DNA of 64,000 nucleotides from Candidatus Anammoxibacter sp. (GTDB taxonomy: Bacteria; Planctomycetota; Brocadiia; Brocadiales; Anammoxibacteraceae): positions 1 through 64,000 of the forward strand of contig JAIQZQ010000085.1 of NCBI GenBank assembly GCA_021777105.1, in the 5' to 3' direction. The notes beneath the pieces were generated by a model, which had not been told where the DNA came from, ran no database searches, and worked only from the letters and a program-made list of their open reading frames with translations. Positions within the stretch are counted from its first letter, which is position 1. Each line of letters opens with the position of its first letter. Positions 34,623 to 44,446 of the stretch are shown piece after piece. Position numbers and translations under genes: made by a program.

Positions 34623-36005
34623 ATGGCTGACCATTATTTTTCAGGCATCGGCGGTATCGGCATGAGCGCCCTGGCGCAGATTGTAAAAGCCGAAGGCCAC
34701 AACGTTATCGGGTCTGATAGAAACTATGACAGGGGGCTGGACCCTGAGCTTTTCAGCAAACTTAAAATGCTTGGCATAAATCTTGCCGCCCAGAATGGCA
34801 GCGGCGTATACGCTGGTTTGTCAAATGTGGTGGTGTCTTCGGCTATTGAGGATGACAATCCGGATGTGAAGGCCGCAAAAGAGAAAGGCGTCAATATTGT
34901 CACACGCTCTGATTTGCTTGCCGATATTTTTAATGATAAATTCGGCATCGCCATTGGCGGCAGCAACGGCAAGACGTCCGTCACGGCTATGACTGGGTGG
35001 GCTTTGGACCGCGCCGGGCTTGATCCAACCATCATGGTCGGCGGTTATATCAAAAACCATGTGACGGACACAAATCCCGGCAACGCAAGAACCGGCAAAT
35101 CAAAGTATTTTGCCATAGAGGCGGATGAAAGCGACGGAAGTATTGTTAATTACAAACCACGCATCTCAGTAATAACAAGCATATCTAAAGACCACAAAAC
35201 AGTGGAAGAGTTGCTAAAACTGTTTGAAATTTTCGCGGACAACACAATCGGCTTGTTAATAATAAACGCTGATTGCCCTGAAGCTGGTAAAATAGGCCAA
35301 AACCGGCCAAATGTTATTACATACGGCATAGAGAACGGCGCGGACACGCAAGCCGTTGATATCAAACATTTTTCATGGGGTTCATCTTTTTGTTCAGGCG
35401 GGGCTTTGTTTAAACTGAATTTGCCGGGCTTGTTTAATATTTACAACGCGCTTGCCGTAATCTCGATTGCCAGGGAGCTGAAAATAAAGGATGAAAAAAC
35501 GGCGTCCGCTCTGGAATCATTCAAAGGCGCGCATTGCCGCATGGATGTTATCGGAGAGGCGAGGGGAATAAGGGTTATTAATGATTACGCTCACAATCCT
35601 GAAAAGATTAAATCCGCTATTGACGCCCTGAAGTTTGCCGCCAAACGGCTTATCGTAATTTTTCAACCTCACGGTTATGGCCCCACCAGATTTATGAAAG
35701 ATGAATTAATTGACTCTTTCACCTCCAAAATGTCTGAAAACGATATTCTGTTAATGCCGGAAATATATTACGCCGGCGGAACCGCAAAAAAAGATATTTC
35801 GTCAAATGATATTATAAAAATATTGAAAAAAAATGGGCTCAACGCCGACTATTTCGAAAATAGGTCAGAAATAACAGGCAGGCTTAAATCTATCGCCAAA
35901 CCGGGCGACGTTGTGGTTGTCATGGGCGCAAGGGATAATTCGCTGCCGAACTTTTGTCATGAAATTGTGGATATGTTGAAATGTTTAGAGTCTAATAGCA
36001 AATAA
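34623..36005 (+). CDS. Mur ligase, MurC/Mpl type
   Basis: 460 residues from the ATG at 34623, which has GAGGA close upstream (an earlier in-frame ATG at 34608 overlaps that site). Glycine-rich SGIGGIGMSALAQ binds UDP-muramate. GSNGKTSVTAM is the ATP loop (MurC usually has GTHGKT). EADESDGS, DYAHNPEKI and FQPHGYGPTRF are family landmarks. It joins L-alanine to UDP-N-acetylmuramate, or recycles peptides if Mpl-like. It is not within a division-wall cluster and the loop is atypical, so a paralogue is possible. Confidence 0.75.
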   Translation: MADHYFSGIGGIGMSALAQIVKAEGHNVIGSDRNYDRGLDPELFSKLKMLGINLAAQNGSGVYAGLSNVVVSSAIEDDNPDVKAAKEKGVNIVTRSDLLADIFNDKFGIAIGGSNGKTSVTAMTGWALDRAGLDPTIMVGGYIKNHVTDTNPGNARTGKSKYFAIEADESDGSIVNYKPRISVITSISKDHKTVEELLKLFEIFADNTIGLLIINADCPEAGKIGQNRPNVITYGIENGADTQAVDIKHFSWGSSFCSGGALFKLNLPGLFNIYNALAVISIARELKIKDEKTASALESFKGAHCRMDVIGEARGIRVINDYAHNPEKIKSAIDALKFAAKRLIVIFQPHGYGPTRFMKDELIDSFTSKMSENDILLMPEIYYAGGTAKKDISSNDIIKILKKNGLNADYFENRSEITGRLKSIAKPGDVVVVMGARDNSLPNFCHEIVDMLKCLESNSK

Positions 36006-36245
36006 CCGTGTCGGCTGATAAAAGAAACTGCGTAAATCCGTTAAAAATAATGTTAAAGACCTGCATCAATATATAGTGTTTTCAATTGACATTTATGACA
36101 AACTTGGTATACTCGTAAGATATATATATTAATAATGTATAGACCTAAAAATAGCCTTGCAACCTCTTTATAATATTTAAAAATTAGGATATAATTAAAA
36201 TTGCAGAACGCCCAAAACGATTTGACACTCAAAGAGAGACCCTCA

Positions 36246-37973
36246 ATGGATAAAAGGTGGATATTTCCAATCACAAATAAGGAATTGCAGGCAAATCTAT
36301 CAGATAATCTACACATTTCGCCGTTAATGGCGCAAATTCTTGTTAATCGCGGACAAACCGACCTGGCGTCAGCCAAAAGCTTTCTGAAACCTGAACTTTC
36401 CGACCTGAATGACCCCATGATCCTTCCTGGAATGGAAAAAGCGGCTCAAAGGATAAACGAAGCGATTTGCAAGGCTGAAAAGATTGTGATTTACGGAGAT
36501 TATGACGTAGACGGCATGTCCGGCACCGCCCTGATCTATAAATGCCTTGATATGGCGTACGCCAATGTAAGTTATTACATACCTGAAAGGCTGGGAGAGG
36601 GGTATGGTTTAAATTCGGATGCGGTTAGGAAGTTTGCAGCTGACGGAATTAACCTGATTATTACGATAGATTGCGGAATAAATTCATGCATTGAAGCGGA
36701 TGTGGCCAAAGAGCTGGGCGTGGACCTTATCATAACCGATCATCATGAGCCGGGCGCGCAGATGCCCGATGCATACGCCGTGATAAATCCTAAAATAGAG
36801 TCTTCCCCATACCCGTTTAAAGAGCTTTCCGGTGTCGGCATCTCTTTTAAGCTTGCATGGGCTGTTGCCCAGACATTTTCGTCCGGCAAGCGCGTTTCGC
36901 CTGAATTCAGGGAATTTCTCATGAGCGCGACCGGCTTGGCCGCCCTGGGAACTATTACCGATGTTGTTCCTCTTTACGGCGAAAACCGAATCATCACTAA
37001 ATACGGCCTGAAGGCTATCCAATACTCCGACGACCCCGGCATAAGGGCGCTTATAAAAATCGCCAATCTTGAAAGTGAAACATTGCAGGCAAACCATATT
37101 GGATTCCGCATTGGACCCAGATTAAACGCTTGCGGCCGTATCGGCAAGGCCGGGCTTGCGGTTGAGTTGTTGACAACGAAAAGCGAAAAACGGGCAAACG
37201 AAATCATTTCTCTGATAGATGACGAGAACAAAAGACGTCAAAAAATGCAGAAAGAGATTCATGACCTGGCCAAAAAGAAGATCGAAACCGAGGTTGACTT
37301 CAAAAATCAGCCTGTGATTATTCTCTCTGATGAAGGGTGGCACCCCGGCGTGGTAGGAATTGTGGCTTCAAAACTCTCCGAGGAGTATTGCAGGCCTACC
37401 ATAATGTTCGGCTGCACAAACGGCGTGGCCCACGGCTCCGCAAGGTCAGTGCCTTCTTTCCACATTTTAAACGCTCTGGAGGTTTGCAGGGGAGAGTTAA
37501 TATCGCTGGGCGGGCATTCACAGGCCGCCGGATTAAAAATTTATACCGACAAGATTGAAGCCTTCAAAATCTCGTTTAACAAAGCCGCCTCTTCAATACT
37601 GAACGAAAAGGATCTAACCCCAACTTTACAGATAGACGCTGAAGTGCGTTTGAACGCTCTCTCAAAGGCCGTTGTAAACGAGTTGTTGCGCTTGTCGCCG
37701 TATGGCGAGGGCAACGCGCCGCCATGCCTGGCCTCAACAAATCTTAAAATAGCCGGCAAACCGAAGCGAGTCGGAAAAGAGGGCAGGCACTTGAGTTTTT
37801 TTGTTCAGCAGGGCGATGTGTCATACAAGGCCATTGCATTTGGAAACGGAGACAAGATTGATTTGCTGGATCAAAACGGCGGTTACTGCTCACTGGCTTA
37901 CGTGCCCAAGATTAACCGCTGGATGGATATGGAAAATCTCGAGTTGGAAGTAAAAGATATAAAAACGTTTTAA
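36246..37973 (+). CDS. recJ: Single-strand-specific exonuclease RecJ
   Basis: 575 residues from the ATG at 36246; an upstream TTG would add 15 residues but AAGAGAG sits just ahead of the ATG. DHH-family metal motifs are present: YGDYDVDGMSG, TIDCGIN, TDHHEPG, and the DHHA1 end GGHSQAAGL. An OB-like C-terminal part follows. RecJ degrades single-stranded DNA 5' to 3' in recombination and mismatch repair. Length is normal for the family. Confidence 0.93.
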   Translation: MDKRWIFPITNKELQANLSDNLHISPLMAQILVNRGQTDLASAKSFLKPELSDLNDPMILPGMEKAAQRINEAICKAEKIVIYGDYDVDGMSGTALIYKCLDMAYANVSYYIPERLGEGYGLNSDAVRKFAADGINLIITIDCGINSCIEADVAKELGVDLIITDHHEPGAQMPDAYAVINPKIESSPYPFKELSGVGISFKLAWAVAQTFSSGKRVSPEFREFLMSATGLAALGTITDVVPLYGENRIITKYGLKAIQYSDDPGIRALIKIANLESETLQANHIGFRIGPRLNACGRIGKAGLAVELLTTKSEKRANEIISLIDDENKRRQKMQKEIHDLAKKKIETEVDFKNQPVIILSDEGWHPGVVGIVASKLSEEYCRPTIMFGCTNGVAHGSARSVPSFHILNALEVCRGELISLGGHSQAAGLKIYTDKIEAFKISFNKAASSILNEKDLTPTLQIDAEVRLNALSKAVVNELLRLSPYGEGNAPPCLASTNLKIAGKPKRVGKEGRHLSFFVQQGDVSYKAIAFGNGDKIDLLDQNGGYCSLAYVPKINRWMDMENLELEVKDIKTF

Positions 37974-38139
37974 ATTCCGGTTTTAACGCCGCAACATGCA
38001 GGTTTTGCAACATTTCGTTCAACCTCAACATCATTTATGCCGTATGTTCCCGCGCGTCCTAAACCATTCTTTCTATAGCGCTTTTATTTAAATTGACGCA
38101 TGTTTTCATATTGAAATATTAATAAAAAGGAGAAACGTT

Positions 38140-38772
38140 ATGAGTAAAAAAAGAGCTTTATACGCTGCGGTTTTATTGACCTTATGCTTAGCATTAACTT
38201 CTTATTGCCACGCGGAAGAGGACGATGTCAACTCCAGAAACGATGGAGCCCTTAAAGGTTTAAAAGGCATGTATGTGGCGGTCAATTTCATTAACGGCGT
38301 TTCAGAGAAATTACCGGATATGGAGTTAAAGATGGACAAGATAAAGGTGTCTGTAAACAAAATATTAAGAAGAACAGGGTTGAAAGTGGTTAGAAAAGAG
38401 GATATTAATATAGATGAGAAACAATTAAAGTCTCAAATTAAAGGCTTGCTTAAAAAAGATGATTGGGAAAACAGCGCGAAAAATTTGCAGGAAAACGTGA
38501 AAAATTTCCTGCAAAACGAAGCCAAAGAGTTGCCTAATCCGAATTTTGGGCTGTTAAACTTTATCATAACCGTCCAATCCGCCACGATTGAGGGCGGCAA
38601 AAAGGAAGGCTATCTCACTTATGTAAAAGCTTCGTTAAAGCATAACAATCAGACGTGGTACTCTGAAAAATTAAAACCGCTCAGATTCAAGAAAAGGTCT
38701 ACGATTCAAATAAAACCTATTGTAAAAAAACTTGCAAAGCATTTTGTGAAGGATTATAAGTCCGTAAATTAA
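38140..38772 (+). CDS. Small secreted protein, unrecognised
   Basis: 210 residues with a clear signal peptide (MSKKRALYAAVLLTLCLAL, cleavage near CHAEED). The mature part is rich in lysine and asparagine and lacks cysteines. AAGGAG precedes the ATG. It ends four bases inside the convergent hybrid-kinase gene. No family recognised; probably periplasmic. Confidence 0.7.
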   Translation: MSKKRALYAAVLLTLCLALTSYCHAEEDDVNSRNDGALKGLKGMYVAVNFINGVSEKLPDMELKMDKIKVSVNKILRRTGLKVVRKEDINIDEKQLKSQIKGLLKKDDWENSAKNLQENVKNFLQNEAKELPNPNFGLLNFIITVQSATIEGGKKEGYLTYVKASLKHNNQTWYSEKLKPLRFKKRSTIQIKPIVKKLAKHFVKDYKSVN

Positions 38773-40961
38773 TTAGTTGGACAGGGCTTGAGATTAATTA
38801 CTCGCTGTAAAACATCGTTTAATTCTTGCATCCTGAACGGCTTGATAATAAAATCTTTAAATCCGAACTGTTTAAAGTTGGCGATTGTTTGGCTATTAGA
38901 ATAACCGCTACAAACAATCGCCTTTACGTCAGGGTCTATTTCGCGCAGTTTTTTAATCGTCTCCTCGCCGCCCATTGCCGCGGGTATAATTAAATCAATC
39001 AAGACGGCGTCAAAAGGTTTATTTATCTCTTTTGCATTTTTGTACAATTCTATTGTTTCTTTGCCATTCTCAGCGATAGCCACATCATAGCCTATCAAAC
39101 ATAGAATCTTTTTCGTAGTTTCCTGTATCGCCTTATCATCGTCCATAACAAGGATTTTTCCGGCGCCGGCTATATTTTCTTTCGTTTCATGCTTTTTTGC
39201 AACTGTTTCTTTTGTGGAAGCCGGCAAATAAATATGAAAGGTTGTTCCCTTGTCTAATTCCGATTCAACAGTTATCAAACCATCATGCTTCTTGACTATT
39301 GAGTATGAAGTCGCAAGACCTAATCCATTTCCATTTTCTTTGGTTGTATAGAATGGGTCGAATATATTTGCAAGGTTCTCTTTTTTAATTCCGTCCCCAT
39401 TGTCATTAAAAGATAACATTACATATTTTGTCTTTTGCAGAATTTGTAAATGTTCTATTTCATCTTCGCCAATATTTGCGCCCGTGATTTTAATTATGCC
39501 TCCGTTTGGCATAGCCTGCACTGCATTGATAACCAAATTGTTGATAACCTGATTTATCTGGCCCTCATCCATTTCAACCTGCATTAGATCGTCCGGGAAG
39601 ATAATTTCTGATTTAACATTTGTGCCCCTAAGCGCAAAACTTGTTGAATCGGTTGCCAATTCCGATATAGACGCCACTTTCTTAACCGGCGCTCCGCCTT
39701 TGGAAAAAGTAAGGAGCTGTTGTGTTAGATTCTTTGCCTGCATTGCGGCGTTTTCTATAGCGTCCAGACTGTTGCATATCTCGTCTTTTGGTTTTACGTC
39801 CATTTTTGCCATTGTGGTATTTCCCAAAATGACGGTTAACAGGTTGTTAAAATCATGAGCAATGCCTCCTGCAAGAATGCCGAGCGATTCCAGCTTCTGC
39901 CCTTTTGACACCTCGTTTTCCAATTGTTTTCGTTCGGTAATATCTTTTGAATAGATGCGCGCAACCTCAAACTCCGGCACAAGGTGTATATTTTGCGATA
40001 AAGTGCGCCCTTCAATTTCTATTTCACGATACAAAGGGGTTTCTGTTTGTTGTCTTAATAGTTTTAAAACATCCTCAAAATCTTTAGGCGCTAACTTTGA
40101 TAGATCTTTGCCCAGGCCTGCCTTCTTAAGAAATTTGGTTGCGGCTGTGTTGTAAAAAGTTACGGCTCCTGAATAATCCACTTCAATTATTGGGTCCAGA
40201 TTCAATTTTGGAAACGAAGCAAGCCTCTCAATTTTCTTTGCCGATTGTTTGCGGCCTGTAATATCTGTTGTGTAAATGCGCACAACATTAAACTTTGGGA
40301 CAAGATGTATATTTTCCGCAAACGTAAAATTTTTAATTTCTATTTCACGGTATAATTGCGCTTCCCACTGTTGTTTTAATATAGTAATCATATCGTCTAT
40401 ATCGTTTGGCAGGAATAAGGTTAGGTCGTTGCCCATGCCGATTTTTTCAATAAACTTTGTAGCTGCATTGTTGTAGTAAGTTATTTTGCCGGTAAAATCC
40501 ACCTCTAATATTGGATTTATATTTAACATAGGGAATGACGCGAGATGCTCAATTTTTCTCTCCGCCTCGCTAAGCGCGCATCTCTCCTTTGCCTCTTGCA
40601 ATTCACGGTTTATAGCGGGAACAAGACGCGTCAGATTTGATTTCATGATATAATCGTTTGCGCCGGCTTTCATTGCCGTTACCGCTATATCTTCGCCGAT
40701 TGTGCCTGATATCAGGATAAACGGTATGTTTTGATTCGCCCTTTGAACCAACTTCAGCGCCGCAATCCCATTAAAATGCGGCATAGAGTAATCCGATAAA
40801 ATAATATCCCATGTTTCCATGTAAAGAGCTTTTTCCAGGTCTTTGGGGTTATCAACCCTTTTAAATGTTGGTTCAAAGCCGCCGTGTTTTAATTCCCGCA
40901 CAATCAACATAACGTCGTCTTCCACATCTTCAACAAATAATACTTTAAGTGGTCTATTCAT
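38769..40961 (-). CDS. Hybrid sensor kinase: REC-PAS-PAS-HisKA-HATPase-REC
   Basis: 730 residues. An N-terminal receiver (VLFVEDVEDDVML, LSDYSMP phospho-Asp, KS near 103) is followed by two PAS-like repeats that are clearly copies of each other (ASFPMLNINPILEVD and ASFPKLNLDPIIEVD). Then comes a histidine kinase core (GIAHDFNNLL, NLVINAVQAMP, DNGDGI, GNGLGLA) and a C-terminal receiver (VMDDDKAIQ, LIDLIIPAAMGG). It is cytoplasmic. It lies 31 bp downstream of a response regulator, suggesting one phosphorelay with the Amt-kinase. Confidence 0.88.
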   Translation of the reverse strand: MNRPLKVLFVEDVEDDVMLIVRELKHGGFEPTFKRVDNPKDLEKALYMETWDIILSDYSMPHFNGIAALKLVQRANQNIPFILISGTIGEDIAVTAMKAGANDYIMKSNLTRLVPAINRELQEAKERCALSEAERKIEHLASFPMLNINPILEVDFTGKITYYNNAATKFIEKIGMGNDLTLFLPNDIDDMITILKQQWEAQLYREIEIKNFTFAENIHLVPKFNVVRIYTTDITGRKQSAKKIERLASFPKLNLDPIIEVDYSGAVTFYNTAATKFLKKAGLGKDLSKLAPKDFEDVLKLLRQQTETPLYREIEIEGRTLSQNIHLVPEFEVARIYSKDITERKQLENEVSKGQKLESLGILAGGIAHDFNNLLTVILGNTTMAKMDVKPKDEICNSLDAIENAAMQAKNLTQQLLTFSKGGAPVKKVASISELATDSTSFALRGTNVKSEIIFPDDLMQVEMDEGQINQVINNLVINAVQAMPNGGIIKITGANIGEDEIEHLQILQKTKYVMLSFNDNGDGIKKENLANIFDPFYTTKENGNGLGLATSYSIVKKHDGLITVESELDKGTTFHIYLPASTKETVAKKHETKENIAGAGKILVMDDDKAIQETTKKILCLIGYDVAIAENGKETIELYKNAKEINKPFDAVLIDLIIPAAMGGEETIKKLREIDPDVKAIVCSGYSNSQTIANFKQFGFKDFIIKPFRMQELNDVLQRVINLKPCPTN

Positions 40962-40992
40962 ATAAAGCCTTTATGTCTATGTTTTTAAAATC

Positions 40993-41457
40993 CTACTTTT
41001 TAGGCAATGTAGGAAGTTCGTTTAAAAGCATCCAATATAATCCCAGCTGGCGTATTGCTTCCTGGAATTGGACAAAGTCTACGGGTTTACGCACAAAACT
41101 GTTTGCCCCAAGATTGTAACTGTCTATCATGTCCTGCTCCTCATTTGACGTCGTGAGCATTACTACCGGAATCAATTTTGTGCGTTCATCAGCGCGTATT
41201 GCTTTTAAAGTCTCAATTCCATCCAATTTTGGCAATTTTATATCAAGCATAATGACTATCGGCATATTGTCGGAGTCGCGTTCCGCGTATTTGCCGTCGC
41301 AAAACAGATAATCCAGGGCTTCAACCCCGTCATGCGCGACTATAATCTCATTTTTAAAATTATACTTGCTAAACGCGCGCAATGTAAGCTCTATGTCGTC
41401 CTGATTATCTTCCACCAACATTAACGAAAAATTTTCCATTTGATTAGTTTTTGACAC
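40993..41457 (-). CDS. Single-domain response regulator (Rcp1-like)
   Basis: 154 residues, one receiver domain: LVEDNQDDIEL, MLDIKLPKLDG phospho-Asp, MLTTS and FVRKPVDF with the conserved lysine. The C-terminal QLGLYWMLLNELP tail is typical of regulators paired with phytochrome-like kinases. A GTG start has AAGGA eight bases upstream; an ATG six codons later lacks one. It probably takes phosphate from the Amt-kinase upstream or the hybrid kinase downstream. Confidence 0.85.
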   Translation of the reverse strand: MSKTNQMENFSLMLVEDNQDDIELTLRAFSKYNFKNEIIVAHDGVEALDYLFCDGKYAERDSDNMPIVIMLDIKLPKLDGIETLKAIRADERTKLIPVVMLTTSNEEQDMIDSYNLGANSFVRKPVDFVQFQEAIRQLGLYWMLLNELPTLPKK

Positions 41458-41512
41458 GCCGTTTATCCTTTTTTACAAATTGGAAATATAGGGTAAATAT
41501 ATAATAAACACT

Positions 41513-41561
41513 GATCAGCTCGTCTGCCCTGGCGAGAATTATCCTCGAAGAGGACAAACTG
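41513..41561. repeat. Dispersed repeat family C, copy 1
   Basis: GAGAATTATCCTCGAAG followed by AGGACAAAC lies between the response regulator and the Amt-kinase. The same core with similar flanks recurs at 60025-60073. CCTCGAAGAGG gives it a partial dyad. Confidence 0.55.
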
Positions 41562-41562
41562 T

Positions 41563-44010
41563 TTACAGCGTGAAGTAGAATGTTGCGCCTTTCTCCTCTT
41601 CCGCGTTTGCCCAGATTCTGCCGTTGTGGCGGTTAATAACCCGGTTGGCCGTAGCCAATCCTATGCCGGTTCCCTCAAACTCCGCATTTGAATGCAACCT
41701 CTGAAACGGCGCAAATAGTTTACCGGCGTAAGTCATGTCAAAGCCCGCTCCATTATCGCGCACAAAGCAAGCAGGTTTGCCGGCATTTTCCTCTACGCCA
41801 AATTCAATTTGCGCTATCGGTTTCTTATTTGTAAACTTCCAGGCGTTTTGCAACAGATTTTCCAGCGCTATCCTTGCCAGGCGCTTATCGCATTTTGCGT
41901 TTATGTTATCCGTGATGATGACCTTCACTTTGCGTTCGGGCTCGCACTCTCTAAGCTTTTCTATTATTGTGTTGGCCAGCATGCTTAGATCCACCAGCTC
42001 CATTTTTATTTCACTTCGAGTAATGCGGGATAGCGTAAGCAAATCGTCAATAAGTTGGCCCATGCGTTGACTGGCGGCGCATACACGGTGAATATAGTCG
42101 GTACCCTGTTCATCCAGTTTGTCTATGTAATCTTCAAGCAAAGCTTCGCTGAAGCCGTTTATCGCCCGCAACGGCGCCCGCAAATCATGCGACACTGAGT
42201 AACAAAACGCTTCAAGCTCCTTGTTGGTTACGGCTAGTTTGTCGGCAAGTTTTGATAGATCATCGTTATATTTTTTTTGGCTCTCTTCCGCCAGCTTGCG
42301 TTCGGTAATATCGCGAAATGTGCCTACGTAGAATGTTTCATCGCCTGAATCCACTTCGCTAACTATAACTTCCATGGGAAAAATCGCGCCGTCAGCTCGT
42401 TTGCCGAGCGCTTCATGATGGGAAACTCCTGATTTGTCGACCGGCATTGAAACAGGTTTGTTGAAAATAGCTTCCCCAATTCCATTTTTTAACCCCTGAC
42501 CATCAAAAAGGATTGCGGCGGGCCTGCCCACTATTGAACCTTCAGGGTATCCAAATATTGATTCCCCTGCCGGATTGATGGAAATTATTGAAAGTTCATC
42601 CTTTAGAAATGTGACAATACCGTCTACAGCTGTTCTTATAATTGCGGATGTTTTTGCTTCAGCTTCCTGGAGGGAATTCATAACCCTGTTGTATAACTCG
42701 GCTATCTGTCCGATTTCCGTAAATGGTTCGACCGGAGCGCGCAAACTTAAATCATGCAACCTCGCCTGCTTGTCCATTACAGTGAGCAAATCTAATATTT
42801 CAGTGCTCTCTTTGTGCTCTGCGACATTTAGCCCTATATGCTCCTGTTCCTCGGTTACTCGCAATGGGAAAAAACGATTAATAATTGAAAGCAACAAATA
42901 AACCAGCCCAAAAGAGAGGATAAAGCAAACCACGCAACCCAAAACCTGAATCTGAAGTTGCTTTAGCCATGACAAACCCGTGGCAATCGTTTTTGCGTTT
43001 CCAAACAAAGCAACTGAAATAGCTCCCCAGGCCCCGGCTGCCCCATGCACTGAAATGACGCCTACTACATCATCTATTCGCAACCGTTCCAATAAAAGTC
43101 TTGCGCTCAGCATAATAATTGCCCCTATTGCTCCGATAATGATCGCAAATACAGGGTCAACTGCATTGCTGCTTGCCGTAATCGCGACTAATCCGGCCAA
43201 ACCGCCTCCCATTACCAGTTCAACTGCGGGATATCGAAACAAAAACCACCCCAGCGCCAACGCGCTCCCGATTCCCGCCGCTCCCGCCAGTATTGTGTTT
43301 ACTATGATCCCCGGAACGTTTTCCGTCATTGCAAAAGCGCTGCCACCGTTAAACCCAAGCCACCCAAACCAAAGAAGCAATACCCCCAACATCGACATTG
43401 GAAGGTTGCATCCAGGAATCTTTTTAGATTTTGCGCCGTCTTTAGGAAACCGGCCTTGCCGCGGCCCTATTACCAATGCCGCCGCCAGCGCCGCCCAACC
43501 TCCCAAACTATGCACAACTGATGAGCCCGCAAAATCCACAAATCCAAGCTTGGCAAGCCAGCCCTCTGCTCCGCCAAACAGGCCTCCCCACGCCCAATGC
43601 CCAAAAACAGGGTATATAAAGGCCGAAACAATTATAGTCGCTATTAAATAGCCGCTAAATCGCATCCGCTCGGCAACCGCTCCGGAAATAATGGTCACCG
43701 CCGTGCCGCAAAACATCATTTGGAATAAAAAAACAGAGCTAAACCATGGTTCCGCATTTTCAAAGGAGACAAAAAAATGAGTCGATCCTATAATGCCGCT
43801 ATTGCCGGCGCCAAACATCAACGCAAAACCAAACATCCAGTAAATAATAACGCAGATTCCCAGATCAGCTATATTTTTTATGGCGACATTGATCGAATTC
43901 TTGGCTCGCGTCATACCCGCCTCAAGGCAAAGAAAGCCGGGTTGCATCATAAATACCATGCCTGCGGTTATCAAAACCCAAAAGATGTCGCTTAAAGATT
44001 TGTCTATCAT
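41563..44010 (-). CDS. Ammonium transporter-histidine kinase fusion (ammonium sensor)
   Basis: 815 residues from the ATG at 44010; an ATG two codons earlier sits too close to the AAAGGA site. The first 410 residues are an Amt/Rh channel with about eleven transmembrane helices. Both pore histidines are kept (His167 in VVHSLGG, His322 in SVHGAAGAWG), as is Asp159. A linker with HAMP-like content leads to a PAS domain (NPAGESIFGYPEGS), then HisKA with SHDLRAPLRAI and an ATPase with NLLQNAWKF, DNGAGF and GTGIGLA. Such fusions were shown to sense ammonium in Kuenenia. It likely reports external ammonium to the adjacent regulator. Confidence 0.92.
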   Translation of the reverse strand: MIDKSLSDIFWVLITAGMVFMMQPGFLCLEAGMTRAKNSINVAIKNIADLGICVIIYWMFGFALMFGAGNSGIIGSTHFFVSFENAEPWFSSVFLFQMMFCGTAVTIISGAVAERMRFSGYLIATIIVSAFIYPVFGHWAWGGLFGGAEGWLAKLGFVDFAGSSVVHSLGGWAALAAALVIGPRQGRFPKDGAKSKKIPGCNLPMSMLGVLLLWFGWLGFNGGSAFAMTENVPGIIVNTILAGAAGIGSALALGWFLFRYPAVELVMGGGLAGLVAITASSNAVDPVFAIIIGAIGAIIMLSARLLLERLRIDDVVGVISVHGAAGAWGAISVALFGNAKTIATGLSWLKQLQIQVLGCVVCFILSFGLVYLLLSIINRFFPLRVTEEQEHIGLNVAEHKESTEILDLLTVMDKQARLHDLSLRAPVEPFTEIGQIAELYNRVMNSLQEAEAKTSAIIRTAVDGIVTFLKDELSIISINPAGESIFGYPEGSIVGRPAAILFDGQGLKNGIGEAIFNKPVSMPVDKSGVSHHEALGKRADGAIFPMEVIVSEVDSGDETFYVGTFRDITERKLAEESQKKYNDDLSKLADKLAVTNKELEAFCYSVSHDLRAPLRAINGFSEALLEDYIDKLDEQGTDYIHRVCAASQRMGQLIDDLLTLSRITRSEIKMELVDLSMLANTIIEKLRECEPERKVKVIITDNINAKCDKRLARIALENLLQNAWKFTNKKPIAQIEFGVEENAGKPACFVRDNGAGFDMTYAGKLFAPFQRLHSNAEFEGTGIGLATANRVINRHNGRIWANAEEEKGATFYFTL

Positions 44011-44199
44011 CAACATTCCTTTTCAAATTGTTAGGCGGGCATAAACGGCTGCGCCGGCAAAAGATTAAACTATTTGTCGCTTTTGATGCCGCTGTATTCA
44101 ATCTGCTCTGTTAGGGAACTGCGTTCAGGAAAATTTATTGCGTTTTTTTTAAAGAAAAATGCCTTATTTTAAGCGTTTAAACTAAGCTTTATTAAAAGC

Positions 44200-44259
44200 G
44201 CGCAAGTTCTTGCGTGGCTGCGCAAATATTTGCATGGTTGCGCAAAAACTTGCGCGGCG
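44200..44259. promoter_or_regulatory. Three tandem 20-bp palindromic operator-like repeats
   Basis: Three copies at exactly 20-bp period, each GCGCAA-N4-TTGC followed by RYGGYK. The spacing is two helix turns. They start about 190 bp upstream of the Amt-kinase ATG and 190 bp downstream of recQ. Four dimers... at least three bound dimers would face the same side of the helix. The remaining 44017-44446 gap has no gene. Confidence 0.6.
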
Positions 44260-44446
44260 CATTATGGCGCGGCATATTGTACGTACGCTAGCTGCGAGTT
44301 GGAACTGGTTTTGAATATAAAAGTTAGGAAGCTCTAAACTAGAAATAAGCGCTTTTTATGCCTAAGCATTAAAATAATAGGAGTCTAATAAGCGCAAATA
44401 ATATGCCAATGTGAATGGCTCTGATGGTTGTATGGATTGTTTTTGG

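Noticed and set aside
42980-43651. 223-codon plus-strand ORF opposite the Amt domain
   Set aside because: Mirror frame of the membrane channel gene; proline/alanine-rich with no ribosome site.
44200-44259. CRISPR-like reading of the three 20-bp repeats
   Set aside because: No spacers; the copies touch each other and differ in the centre of a palindrome, which fits operators or a simple repeat.
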